64,000 nucleotides of DNA, taken from Archegozetes longisetosus (lineage: Eukaryota; Arthropoda; Arachnida; Sarcoptiformes; Trhypochthoniidae). The DNA lies in contig JAEMBT020000002.1 in assembly GCA_018873245.2 (NCBI GenBank), positions 4,730,001 to 4,794,000 of the forward strand. Direction: 5' to 3'. Shown piece by piece: positions 11,456 to 26,400 of the stretch (position 1 is the first letter of the stretch; every line of letters begins with the position of its first letter). The notes under the pieces are model-generated. The model had not been told where the DNA came from. It made no database searches and saw nothing but the letters and a program-made list of their open reading frames with translations. The position numbers and the translations under genes were made by a program.

Positions 11456-14400
11456 TTATGTTAAATTAAAAAGTAAGTCATCAACACTTTTCTGACCATG
11501 AAGTCTATTCTTGTCTATCACAGCCTTTTCTTGCGCAGTATCTTCTATTAGCCACCAAGTCTTCAGCTTTCCTTTACCCTTAAATTTATTGAAATAATCT
11601 TTTAATAGATAATAGCATATGAAAACACAACACTTTATAATACCTTAACTTCAATTTCTCCTCTCAAATCCAATTTAAATTCATTGAATGAGTCCAGGAT
11701 TCCTTTGGTTGAGTCGCTCACATGAATCTTGAGAGCTATTTTTGAAAAACAAAACAACTTTATCTCATTTTAAAATTCTGATTTATGCAAATTTATAATC
11801 ATTTAATAAGAAAATTCAATTTAAAACTAAGTTCTAAATATTTTTCTTAGAAAGTTATTTGTCGACTGAAAGCTGAAGATAAAGAGTTTGTTTCCATAAG
11901 AGTGTGGCCTGTATTGAATCGATTGGGATTTGTCATATATTTGAAGGACTTTTTAAAACAACATAAGAACTAAATCTCGTAAGTTTTATAGCTTTTATAA
12001 AACTTGAGCAGAAACTCAAATATTTAATTAAAAGATACTTTAAAACAAACTCCCGAAACCAGTTTCCACCTAAATAGAGTTCAAATTTTCGTTATGAGCA
12101 TTTGCAGGGTGACTTACGAAGTCCTGTTGATTCCATTCGAGAAGCTGTATTGACAGTATCACCAAAAAGACAATATCGGGGCATTTTTAGTCCTACAACG
12201 CCAGCGACACAGGAACCAGAATGAATGCCTATCCTAAGCATCAGCTGTTCATTAGGCCTGTGTCTGATCTTGAAAGACATGACAGTGTTAAGCAATGTCA
12301 ATGCCATTCGTGATATCTCTCTGGCGTGCCGATAACCATTTCTGACTGGTAAACCCGACACAACCATGTATGCGTCTCCAATCGTTTCCACTTTATAAAC
12401 ATCAAAACTTTCGATTGTTGAATCAAAACATGTGTATAGATCGTTCAATAGATCCACAACCTAGTCATATAATTAAGGTTTTAGAAACCCGGTTATTAAA
12501 TTATAGACTCAATCAAAACGGAAATTGAACTTTCTCAACAACACTATATATGATAGCTTGTCTCAAACAAGTATGAAAATAAAAGCTTTTTCTAAAAGAG
12601 CATAAGACGAATTTTAATATAAAGTCAATGAGTCAGATAAGAGTTTTAGTTTTCTAAACTTTTTAAGATCTCTAATCTTATAATTAGATCTATTAGTTCG
12701 AACTTTCCTTAATGTAATGCAAGTTAAGTGATCTTATTGATAAAAGTTTATGCATTTTTTCAAAAACGATAAGCTGTAACTTTTTTCTTGTTTTTATCAA
12801 TTTTATTAATCAATTAAGGCTGAGTTTTCTTATTTTATTTTGCAATTTTACCCAAATAGAGTCAGAAATACAGTTCAAAAATTTTATCGATATTTAAACT
12901 TTAATTTTTATGTTTTGATTTAATCAATAATTTTTAATCCTGAATCGAAACAAAGAGATAAGATGTTTTAAAGAGCTTGAAAAAACCAAAGTCATGTCAC
13001 AGATAAAGTTCAAAACTAAGTTGAGCTGTGATTGAAAATTTTTTAAGTTCTTTAGAAAAAAGGCTTTAATTTCGAAACTCTTTGAGACAAGTTTTCATAT
13101 GTCTTATCTGATTGTGAAATTTCTAAGCATGTTCCTACTTTCGACAATTTTAATTTCAAATTTGTTCAACATTTTCGCAGGACTTCTCTCTTCATTGAAA
13201 ATGTTTCTTAATTTGAAAGCTTAAAATGCACGAAACAGTGCATTGACTTTATTTGAAAAAATATAAGATCTTTCAAAACATCTGTTCTATGATAGGAATC
13301 AATTGAATTCTATGAGAAGGGAATGTCAGAAACGTCACAAATAACTAAAGTTGTCTTTTTATTATATTTATTGAACTTTCTTAGCTTACATCTCGGGGGA
13401 CTTATACTTGAGTTGGTGGAGAGGTCCGAATTCTTAGAGTAATTGCATGAATGCACTACTGGATCAAGTTTGAGGACTCAATTGCTCTCTTGTCAGGAAT
13501 GATTAGTTCGGGCAATAGATAATAAAGACATAAACTTTTATTTAGAACTGCTAAATTAAACTTTATTACCGAATATCTTAAGTCTAGTGGTCTCTACAGG
13601 AGATCATCCGTAGAACAATAAAGTTTGCTGATTAACAGCCAAATAAACTAAATTGAATCATTTAAATAGAAACTTATTCATTAATAATAAATTTTTATCC
13701 GAGTAGGTATCATAGGAATAACTGAGTCCTGATTCTCATTCAAACTAGAGTTTAAGCAACACAATGAACAAACTTTTTTAATGATCGATTCAACAATGTG
13801 TCAAATACACTGACATAGAGTACAAACTTACAGGAGTGACATTAAACGTAAGTTATTATGTAACACATTCCACAGCATTCCTAAACTTACAATATATTTC
13901 ACTATAGAAAAAATCTATAACTCTCTCAACACTCAGCGTTAGGAATGCTTGAGTCAAATATATTGAGAATAAAAGCTATATATTACTGAATCTCATAGTT
14001 TAATTAACGCATATTTTTATTTATTAATTAAAAAGACGTTCTTTCAATTTAATAATGTTGAAAATTGCTAAATATTATTAAGCAAAGTTGTGATTTATAC
14101 TCGAAGGCGTTTTATCAACAACCATTATATAATCATGTAATCTATGTGTTCAGTGCGATGCACTTTGCAGGATAGTAATTAGATAAATTTTGCGTACTTT
14201 TGCAAATTATTTCTAAGTGAATTAAACTTGAATTAAAACTTATTTCAGTTTGAGTTTGATTTTTGTTTCACAATGTTTTGAGTGCTGGCGTCTGTGCATT
14301 GATTAATGTGTTAGATTAGAAAATAAGTTGTTATACACGCAAGAGCCCTCAATCATTTTAGAAAGACTAAGGCACTAAATGAACCTTAAATATAGAAATT

Positions 14401-17400
14401 GAAGCCATACCTGCATAGGTGTGCTCTGTGCTGATAATGTAGTGAACCCAACGATATCACTGAAATAGATGGTCACACTATCATATGCTTCTGCTCTGAC
14501 TGATTCCCCTCTAATCAACTGACTGGCCACGGACCTAAACAAACGCATTGAAATATTGATTAAAATCGGTTTGAGATTTCTACAAAGCATTTGTCTACTT
14601 TGGCAAGAGTTGATAGAGTAAATCCTCTGCCTTTCTTTTTTCTTCTAAATAATCGGATGTTCTTTCTTGAACTAGGCTTTCGAGATTATTGGCGTATTGC
14701 TCCATTCGTGATAGAAGATTATCGAGAATATTACTGCTCTCGTTAGCTCTATTAGCACAAAATACATATTAAACTCTCCTTTACTTTTAAACCTTTAATG
14801 CTTTTGTGTTTTAAGTTAAAGTTAGGTTATATTAATATTAATCTTCATATACTTATTGACTCTTCTCATAATGGACTGAAGCGACACGAAATCGGGTCTT
14901 TCATTGACATCCTCAGACCAACACTTTCTAATCATTGTCAGTATCTCTTCATCAGCCATAGTGTCTTCGAGTAAGGGTCTAAAGCCTTCGTCGCAAACCT
15001 TAGCTATGATTTCTATTAAGAGTTGGAAATGAAATTGGTTTTTATTAGTAATTAAATGATAGTTACTGTTATATGGAGTCTATTGTATTAGGAGTTTTCT
15101 GTTTAATACCTCTAGGGTTTAGATCAATTTGAGAGCCACAATAAAAGGGTCCTTGACGTAAAACTATTTCATGAGCAATAATTGCAAAGCTGTAAACATC
15201 ACCTGTTTTAATTATAGTTAAAATTAGGATATCGTATCAATTTTATTAGTTTCTTCAGATTCGAGCTCTTCCGCTAATGGATTTTTCAGTTTATACAGTA
15301 ATAAATCGAGTTATCCTTTACTACTCATAGAAATCAGTGAACCTTATATCGAACATTTTTCACTTCTTCATACCTTTTTGAGTCCCTTTTAGATTATTTT
15401 CTTTACTTCTCAACAATTCCGGTGCAGTCCATAACTTTTCTGTAAAGAAGTAAAGTAAATATTGATCGAAATGCATCTTATATTTTAGTAAACAATATTT
15501 TGAGTAAATAATAGTTTACTTCTCCAGAAGGCATATGATTCTTGATCGATATCACACTTTCTAAGGGAATGAAGACCGAAGTCTGTGATTTTGAGTACAA
15601 ATCTACTGTCAACAACACAATTACTGGACTTGAGATTTCCGTGTGAGTGCATTTCGCTATTGTGAAGAAAAGTCATGCCTTTGATTATATCATGCATAAG
15701 GGAATATCTAAACATCCAGTCCAACTTGATCTCGTCGTTCTCCAGTATATCCTGTAGAGACCCTTTGGGACAGTATTCCGTTATTATACAACAGTTCGGT
15801 GGATCTAGACATGCACCGATGAACCGTACGATATGATTATGTTGAAGATCTTTCATCTTTACGTCAGTAATACCACACGACGGCAAAAAAACAGATAAGA
15901 TAAATACTTAATAATTTGCCAATACTTTTCGAATGTTTTCCGTCATATAAAGTAAATGTTTTATAAGCTTTGGAAAAAACATCTTACATCACTTCATCTA
16001 ATAGTTGACTAGTGCGTCAATTTTCAGGGCTGTGTCGTAATCTAAGCTTCAAATGAATTGATTAGAAGATCGTCTCTCAAGTGTCAGTATTGCAAATTTC
16101 TTTTTACACTTAAGTGAATTTATGGAACATTTTGAAAGTATGTTTGCGCGTAAGGTGCTTTACATGTTTAGACTATATTAAGCTATTGTTTAAGTCTAGT
16201 TATATATTGAGACAAAAGGTTACTATATTGAAAGGCTTTCGGCTAAATCCAAACGTCTGCATACGATATGAAGTATATTCTGAAATGTTGACAATTTCCA
16301 GATTGAAATATAGTGTTATTTGAAGATTTGGAAATCACGTCTATAAAGTGTGGTTAATAAATTATTGAAAGCTATTCATGCAAAATGGGATAAGGTTTGG
16401 AAACGTATGAAAGCGTGAGTGAAGTGCAAAATTATGCCAAATAAGGATCAAAGATGAATCGACCAATTTTTACGCACCAATCTCTTAATACAAGCTGAGC
16501 GTATCAAAAGACAACTCATGTCTTATACCACAGATGGAATGTCTGAAATTCTAATGTCTTGCATTATCCTTTTGGGAAAAATCTATTGGATGGCAAAATT
16601 ATATCTGACCTAAAACATAATGCAGGCTGGAGTATATCCTAAAGAATGGAGTGTATCCTAAACAATGAATTCAGTACTATCTATAATAAAAATACATTTG
16701 AATCATTTCTAATGACCTAAAGGCTTCTCAAGTATGGAGCGAGATGTATCAAATTGATCTTGCTTGTCACAAACAATCTTTTATTGAACTTAATTATCAG
16801 TTCGGACTCTTCTATCCAGATTTTGGTTTTTTACCTTTGAGTGCAGAAAAAATTCGATCAAATGAAAAAGTTTGGATGAATGAAAACTTTTAAACCTAAT
16901 ATTCTTTAGAAGTGAGAGAAGATCAAAAAGATGTTACCGCATAGAGTAAATTAAGTATAACTCTAAGCGACACATTAAATATGTTTGGCTTGTGAAGGGA
17001 GGATATAGAGTGACTATAAGTGATAAAACATGTATGATCTGTAATTTGTTTATCTCGTTCTATTTCTATGATTCACAACTTTACTAGGCAAATAGATGGC
17101 AAAATCTGATTCTTGAGAGACGACATTTATTCAGTCTAAATACACACACATCTAATTCATTAGTCGATAAGTCTAATGCAAAGTTGCCTAATATTCAATT
17201 GTTCAGTAAGACCTCCTGAAAAGTGCCTCATTTATCTGACGGATCTTTGAGAATATATGTGGAAAAAGTTCAATAATCTTACATGTTTCAGTTCAATGAG
17301 TAGTGATCTTGTGATCTCGACTCGCAATTTATCAATAGGCTTGATAGCTACGACAACACCCTTATAAAGGCCAGTTCTGGCAAAGACTTGACATGATTTA

Positions 17401-20400
17401 TTCGAGTCAACCAGAGGTAACGTATCGGACGATATTGAGCTCTATTAATCGAAATATATGTTGGGAGGGCAAGGATTAATATGAATATATGAGTCGATAA
17501 ATTGCAATTTATTCTCTACAGAATTATTTTCTACAGAAGGCTAAATCTATTCTAATTGGGTTTGACGAACACTATGGCCTGAAAGATGAAGCGAAACAAT
17601 ATTGAGATGAAGGAACTCAATTCTGAACACATTGACTTTTTTCTTTCACTAGCTTCTCGTCTCAATCATAATAATAGTTCTTTTAGAAAAGCTCAATAAA
17701 GAGTATTCGATAATAATTGCCCGCTTTAGTAAATCTAAATAAGTGGAAAAATGCTTTCTTTGATCAAAAATCACTGGCCTTAAAGTTGCAAACGTGATGC
17801 TTAATAATGAGATTCTATTTCTATTTATAAAATAAATTTCAATCTATCAAAAGTCCTCAATTTATCATTTAATTCTGTGGAGTATTCGGTTGAGTTATTT
17901 GATGTAAAGTTAAAAAAGTTCTAAAAGTATCTTGATAACTTGTGTGAATTACATTAAGTTGGATAAAAAGAACTTGTGAATGAAACCTAGTTCTGCAAAT
18001 AATTCAAAACGCTAACAGCTATTAAAGTAACTGTAATTGTAAGCTATGTTTCATTTTTTCTTAGTCGTTAAGGGATTCAAATGCAATGAGTGAAAATAAT
18101 AAACAGTAATGTTTATGGACTTACTCGCGCTAAACTGACTCTTGAACCAAATGCTACTCTATTATGAATCCCAGAATGGGTTATGATGTCGTCGAAGCGA
18201 ATTTTCCAAGTCATTGAAGCTAATTCTGCTTCGAGCTTATAGTGTCGGTACACAATAATGAATACGATAAATAAGACAAGTAAAAGTCCGGATAAGATCC
18301 CACTGACAATAGCATACTGCGAGGCCAAATCATCCACACATTTCTCGTCCTCGAAACCACAAACTGGTGTATCAGGTGGAGGACCCCTAAGACCTCCTGA
18401 CCAATGAATCGTCTTTCCGCTCACATCAATAAACTGTTGACTAACACCGTAATAATTGGACACAACTTCGAATTCTCCAGTAATCGGATCCATGTCCAAC
18501 AGAGAATAATCAACATTTCTGTCACCGTTTTCATCGATACTGACATTGCCAGTAATACCTACAGTCAGCGATCAATTCTTACATTCAATAACAAGGTTTA
18601 CTTTCTAAGAATATTCTTATGAAGACATCAATATTTGTTATATTTGTTTTATATGTATTGTTTTGTGCGCTAAAAGTTGATTTAGCTTTTATGGATCAAT
18701 ATATAGTCGGGTCAGTGCTATAGAGTCCTATGTGTGATGTTATTTGAATAAGTGATAAGACCTTACAGCACTTCACCTCCGATACGTCTTATTTTGTCAT
18801 ATACCTGTATAAGTTCTGTTCCACATTTTACGTGTTATTACACTTCCATTTGTTGATGAAAATCCTTCAGCCAATGTTTCGTTAAGAGCTAATGCATAGA
18901 GAAACACTGCCTCATGGAATGCTGTCACGAATGTGCTCACCTTAACAGTAATCAGACAAAACATTTGCTTAATTTAAATGCACAAAGTATTTGTTTCTAT
19001 AGAAAATGCTATTAATCAACAAAAATCATGTCACTCTCTCTTTTGTTAGGACTGCGAACATTTTTACGTTAACTAATCTTCACTTAAAGGAAACATTGAA
19101 GAGAAGTGAGTCAAAAGCGAGGAGTATTTACTTTACATAATATAAACTGAGATAATCCGTTGCGGTATTGCTTCAAACTATATACAACTAATTTAAGTGC
19201 ATTAATAAACTGTTTGCAAATAAATAATAAGATTAGATGTGTTTTAGCGTAAACTTAGTCGCAAATATAGAGTATTGACTTAAGTAAATCCGAATTAAAC
19301 AGTCATAGGAAGTTATTAAACTACTTATTTGTTGCAAATCAATAATATTTGGGCAGTATTCACTTCCCTATAATATGATGCCAAACCACTTGATATCTGT
19401 TTAAGAATAAGCTGTTTCCTAGAACAGAATCAGTTTATTGCATAATTTTGCGGTTTATGAGCTGTTAATAATTCAGATAAATACTAAGGATAATGAAACT
19501 TACTATACTTCGAGCAAATTTTCATAAATAAAATATCAAATTTAATCCTAGATATTAGTAAAATCGTAACAAATTGAACGCACTGCGCTCTTTCAAATCT
19601 AGTTTCAATTTAAGAGAGATCTAGAGTTTTATTTTTTAAACTCACTTCTTCGTCGCCGTAGTGATAACCAAACTCTTTTTCAGCGATCGTCTTAACTGAA
19701 CTTGAGAAATTTGAGTATTCATCAGATTTTGGGACTCTCGCGGTCACTTTAAACAATGCCTGATATGCTATTCGAGCTTTGACGTTGTTCTCTTCGCTGT
19801 CATTTGGTCGAAACCACGAAGGAAGTGATCCATTTTGACTGTAGATCAGACATAATATTAAAAAGAGACGAACAAAAATACTTGAGCTATGAATGAGCTT
19901 CAAATGTGATGGCGTTTTTGCCCAATCAAAATAAAGGATTAGGAAAAAAGTGATGAAAAAAGTGATGAAAAGAGTGTGTTAATAGTTTGCAAAAGGAAAA
20001 AAGCGTTCGATTCATTCACAAGTAGAGAGAATTAGATGAAAGGATTTATTGATTTGGTAAGAAATTACTTTTTTTAATTGTGATAATGCATTACATGGTT
20101 TTGAATACTTGAGGAATAGATCTCTTTTTTGTATCTATTTTGACAGAAGAGCCTCACGTGTGGGGATTTGGTTCAAGTAATGTAGTTTTGGTTAGTTCTC
20201 AATCAGAACTAATGATTGAAACCTTGAAAATAGTCTTTTTATAGACAGCTTTTAATGATAAAACAGCGAATTAGTTGCAAATCTTCTCTAGCATCAGGAT
20301 TGGTTCTGATTCTTGAATAGAGGCTGATTTGAAATGTAGCCATAAAAGTAAAGTGAATCTTTTGAAAGCAGCTCACTACCATTTGTTTTAGGTTTAATGC

Positions 20401-21001
20401 AGTGCTAACGAGTCAAGAATAAAAGTAAAGCATCCAATTTGAAATGTGCACTCAAAAAGTTGTACTAAGCACAAAGTCAGCATTATTTTCAATAGTTCTG
20501 CCTTTTTACTAAATTATTTGCCTATAGGTTAACAATTGAATTTTGATTCAGAGCGTTCAAATCAAAATTACAAAATATATAGTTGATCCATCGATTCACT
20601 AAACCTTTACTTGGATCTAAGAGTAGAAATTAAATCGCATATATATTATCTGATGATTTATTCTCTTATTCTAACGACATTTGAGAAGTGATGAACTCTT
20701 ACTGAAACTCTATCCGATAACATCTCATAAATCTGTCTCATGTTATAGTCTGAACTTGAATATTACTGTTAGTAGACATATATTAATAATATAGTCCGAA
20801 AATAAGTCGTCTCTTAATCCAATTTTGGTCAAATTCTACTGCAGCATAACTATTAAGTCATATATCAGCTTCACTAGTCTCTCATACACTGTGGATAATT
20901 ATCTGAAAGCCAATGACATCGCTGTAAGTTATACTAAGATGAAGTTTGGATCATGACTCTCTGTCTCTGTCTCTGTCTGTCTGTCTGTCTCTGTCTGTCT
21001 C

Positions 21002-21034
<33 letters not shown>

Positions 21035-21067
21035 CTCTGTCTCTCTCTCTCTCTCTGTCTGTCTCTG

Positions 21068-21101
<34 letters not shown>

Positions 21102-23370
21102 CCTCCCTCTGCCTCTAATTTAGCTTTCGGAAATTTGACCGATTCTAATGTCTATTTATGAATTTTGCTTAGGCGTACGATTCCGGCCTCGAAGTCACAA
21201 GATATGAGTACTTGACAATGACGAACAACCAGAACATTAACTATGAATCGAAGGCCTTCTTAGGTGAATTGAGCAGAGGCAAACCTTGTCTGAGTTGTAA
21301 CGCTTGTCTCAGTATCGGATTTCTGAATCAATCAGTATCCATGAGCTAATTGCTTATGTCCTTCTATTGCGATCATGAATCGAGTGAATGTGATCTTAAT
21401 ATCTAAAATAGTGTTGTACTAGTTCGATACTTCAGATTCATATATGGATTCAAATGAATGAATGCCTGCAGTTGTTTAATAGGATTTTAGTAGAGAGTAT
21501 TCCTTCTGGCTCACATCGTTTCCTGTCTTAATAAAGTGCAGTCATTCAGCTTATATTCGGTTCAGCATATGTTTCATTGTTTAACTTTTCCTTTCTATTT
21601 AAGCCATCACATGGAAATGGGTTAAAGCTTCATATTGAAAAACTCTACAAAAATGCATTTGGAGAAGTCAGAAAACTTTTTTCTCTATTCAGATTGTTCT
21701 CATGGTTTGGGTGTTTATTTCTAGGAATTTATTTCAGATTCTATGAAACTCTGATCTAGAAAAATTTCCAAATATATTTGCACAACAGCTGCAACGAATA
21801 GCTCGCAAAGACCTGTGTCCCTATATAATGTCCCTATATAAGGCAGAGCGTCGAGATAAAAATCATTGCTTCGCATATTATTGTCGGCATATTCTTTAGT
21901 GAATATTATTGCTTAGATAAAAGATGCTCTTTATTTGCACGTTGTCAACAAACAAACATTAATGCGAAGAATGATAGCTCACAAATACTATGAAAATTAA
22001 CACCAGTTGTATTGCATGTAACGCTGCATCTTACGTTAAGTATAGATTAGATAAAGTTACCAAGTCTTCAATCTGAACAAATTACTAGCTCATAAGTTTT
22101 CAAGAATAAGTCTCTACCTTCATTAGTATTGCTTTCGATTCATGTCGATTCTCTGGAAAGTTTCGGTCTAGTGTAAAGAATCTGTAAATTAAATTTTGAT
22201 ACATTCGAGTGAACTGAAATTCTTTATTAAAATTTGGCACAGACACTACTGTACTGTATGCATACTTATTCTGATACTTTGTTATTACACTGACAATGTT
22301 TTAATAATTGCATTTTTCAAGTTTAAAACAATTTGAAATAGAGTGAAGCATTTTAATTAAATTTACATTCAATAATGTCAAAGTTGTTCTGCGACAAAGT
22401 TTATATTTAGTGTAAGGTCAAAACACAAGTTCTGTTCCTACAGAAGATAATTGAATTTATATCATAAGAACTCAATCTTTCATACAATTATGAACATAAA
22501 AGAATAAGTAATACATGTAAGGAAAGATGAAAATACCAAATGTTAAGCTCTAGAGAATTTATAGAATGCTATTTAGTTTCCAACACTATGTTAACTGAAC
22601 TAAAATGTTGATAACAACAAAGCTATTTATAAATAAATTGCATCTCCTTCTCTCTAATTTTTCTTAACTAAGCCTATAAATAAGTAAATTCAACTTTTCC
22701 ATATTAATCGCTCCCAACAATAATGACCGCGCATTTCTTAAATTTCAACCTATTCTAAATAATGTGTTATTTTGTTTGGGATCTAAGCCAAATATTAGTT
22801 ATCAGAAAAACAAAAGCAAAGTTATTCAACTATTTCAAACTTTCTAATAGCTCTGATAAATAAAAGGATGGCATCTGACAAATATTAAAATTAATTTTAA
22901 AGAATCGTTCCGTAGAAAGTTCATGACTAGATCGTCAATTTAAAGGTCAAAAAGAGAAAAGAATCAATTCTAACTTTGATTGCTATTTGACTTACTAACA
23001 AATAGTGTTGACACGAATTTGTTCGAGTGAATAATACTGCACCTGAACTTACGAATAGATGCATTCATGTTTTAGGAGTGTGATTGGAGAGACCTTCAAT
23101 CGAAATGACAACCAGATTGCAAGTATAGCATTCTTTTATTCTATTTTTACAACAATTCAGTCAATATATACCTGAATGCGAGCTCGCAATACAGAGTAAT
23201 CTCAATCACTTTTTTTATAATAAAACTTCTAACAAATTCAATGATGAAGCGAGAGTAAAAACATAAAGTCAAATGCTTTAAAGTTAGGCCGACTTTTATT
23301 TCAATCGAACTTTCTTATTTGAAATGACAACAAAATATAGCGTAAGTTCAGTTCAGTTCGGTTCTGTTCA

Positions 23371-23458
<88 letters not shown>

Positions 23459-26400
23459 GTAGAAATACTTTTAGTTCATATAGAAAATGATTATAACTTT
23501 TGTTTTAGCGACTCTTGTTGATAGCTCGAAATTTTTACGCCCACTTAGAAAGTATTAAATGTTTTATAATAATTGCTTTGGCCTAAAAATAGTTTCATTT
23601 CTAAAGTGGAAATTAAATTAATTAAATAGAGATAATTGAAAGGAATTTGATTTTCGAGCTAACAAACACATAAACAATTGTCGTACAGAATATATTCTAT
23701 TACACTCTGCTTGTATTGACCTGTTATGTTAAACCAATCATTAGAAGCTGTGTTGGATTTAGCACAGGTTTGCAAAGTATCAAATAACTAATCAGACCAG
23801 AAAGTCAAGTGTAAATCACACTTTTGTTAGCACTGACTGATAGAATACAACGTTTCCTAAAATAGACCAATTGAACCAATTTCATACTGACTATTCTATT
23901 CTGGTGCTTATCTTTGTGTCACTTTTAATATTACTAATCTGTAATGCTTTCAAGTTGAGTATTTATCTTGCAAACATTAAATTAGCTAAATTTGATTATA
24001 AAAGTTTGATTTGATAGCATCTCTTTTGCGTAATAATCGTTATCTTTATTATAGTTTACGTGAACCTATTCAGCAGAGAGATGTAACGATGCATTATTAA
24101 AATGAAACTTTTTTCAAAACTAAGTTACACCAAATCATCTGACGAGTTATTGAAGTGGAAAATTTTTACAGTTTTCACGAGTCAGAAAATCATACTGTCA
24201 TACAGTGATGTTGACGCTTTAATGCTGTGTTGTTCGCGGTAGTTCTAGATTCATATAATATTCAAATTTAAGAGTCACTCTATCATCAACATAAAAGGCT
24301 TAAAACTCTATAAGGACTGGTCATAAAATTGAGCTCACTTTTGAATTATTCTAGCTGTAATTTGAAAATTAGATTTCAGTTTTGACATAATCTGAGATTG
24401 TTGTTTGGCTAAATGGGCTTAATGCGCAAACAAATGAAAGTAGTATTTACCTTGTGAATAATTCAACGTTGAAAAAGACATATTCGCCGTTGTCAACCAT
24501 TCCTAAATCATAAGCCGATAACATTATTTGTCGAACTGCATCTGACGAGGCGCACATCACCACTACTGTAAAGTTTGAACAAAAACATTTATCAAATTTT
24601 CAATCATTTTCAATTGTGATAAATCAAAACTCATATTGTAATACTAGCCAACAAATATTTTACAATTCATAAAACTTTTATATCTTTACATTTTCAAGGC
24701 TTTGTTCTAAGCTATTTGTTTCTGACTTTTATTACCATTTCTTACTTTTTACGATAATAAATCACTTTTTTGACTTACTGGACCTCATTTTAATACTTTT
24801 ATTATTATATAAAGAAGTAATCCATAAAACCTTCTGAAAAATTTCAGTTCAAATTTAATATGATTTAAGATTAAATATAGGATTCAATTCTAAACTAAGA
24901 TAAATAATTGTTTGATTATAAGAGTTGGTGCTCATGGAATAAATGATCACTGCTTAAGAATGCATAAGTGCTTTCGATAAGGCTTTCAATAACATGATCA
25001 TTTGCATAAGCTTTTAATTTTGTTCTTAACCTAAACGCTTCTGTTTCTTATATCAGTCTTATGTACGGCTATTCAAATTTCTCTTATGTATTGAAGGTAT
25101 AATCGCGTAAAATCAATTCATTATAATATAATCCATTATGTTTTCTCTTCTCTTCAAATCCAATTTTATGGTTTCATGTCTGATGATTGTTATGACTCGC
25201 GAAGAAGAGGAGCAAAAGAAATAGCATTGACAAGCTGGAGAAGTATTTGAATAAAATTAAATTACTAGCAAACAGATCTATAAATTATTGCGTTCAATAC
25301 AAGAGAAAGCAAACAAACGAGAGCAAAGAATAGCTTATGATTTATTTATTAGTAATTTTAGTGCTGCAAAAATGTCTTTGCTCTTATTTAGGCATTATTT
25401 CATTTATTAAAGAAGCTCTTGTTTAGAGACTGTAGAATAATAGCTCAACAAAAACACTATTATTTTGCTCAACTTCAATCAATAGCTTTTTTCATTACTT
25501 TCAATACTTAAGTAAGTGTGGTTTGTTTCAGAGCACATTCTGGCACAATATCTGTCACAACAAACTTTGTAGCACTTATCACAGTTTGGACCAGGCAAAT
25601 GCTTTGTTAACCATTTCTCTTCAGCTACAATCAAAATTCAAATTTAATTCGGTTTTGAGCGTCGTTTGGTGTGGACTCAAATTAAATTACTTTCTAACGT
25701 TTGAGCACAAATATGAAAATTCCTAATTAGAAAACTGACGAGTTTTTTATCTGTAGTAACATTTGCTTTTTTGTTTGAAAATTCGAAACCATTCTTACGC
25801 ATTGGACTAATCCTTAGGCATTTCGAGACTTAATTAATATTCAGTAGTGTTTTAATAGCATTAAGTGATATATTAATACCTCGACATAGGGAACCGTTGG
25901 CAACTCACTCTGACTACATCTCGGCTTTACTATAACTCAGTAACTATCTTATCAGTTGAATAGTATAAGCTGGCACAGGATGAGTACATTGACTATGTCG
26001 AGGTAATACTGTATTAACAAAGTAAGAAGTTAAATTTAATAAACACACCATTAATATTGCTCAATGTAACAGATGTAAACTTCATAGTAATGGTTGTCTT
26101 AAAATACAATTTGTTTCAAAAATACCGGTAAAATGGAATATATCACTTTGAAAGCCTAGGCAATTTTTCTTTATTTTTAATCATTAGTAACTTGAATACT
26201 CCCCAGAATTTATATCAATTTCAATATAAGTTGATCGAAAATGTGGATCGGATTACCTTATCATGAACTGAATAATGATGTTATTCTGGAGAAACTGCAA
26301 TTCTATGACTACAGTTTGAGCAAATATGAAAAATAATACAACAGATAATTTGACTTCATTGTAGTTATTAATGTAAGTTTGCTTCAAGGAATATATTTGA

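Noticed and set aside
13400-13510. GC-richer patch in cyclase intron 13, considered as a tRNA gene
   Set aside because: No B-box, no cloverleaf and no anticodon arm could be drawn. No convincing tRNA, rRNA or CRISPR array was seen anywhere in the window.
20946-21161. Ser/Leu/Cys-rich ORF
   Set aside because: It is simply the translation of the CT/GTCT microsatellite.
23324-23521. Arg-Glu repeat ORF
   Set aside because: Translation of the GA microsatellite.
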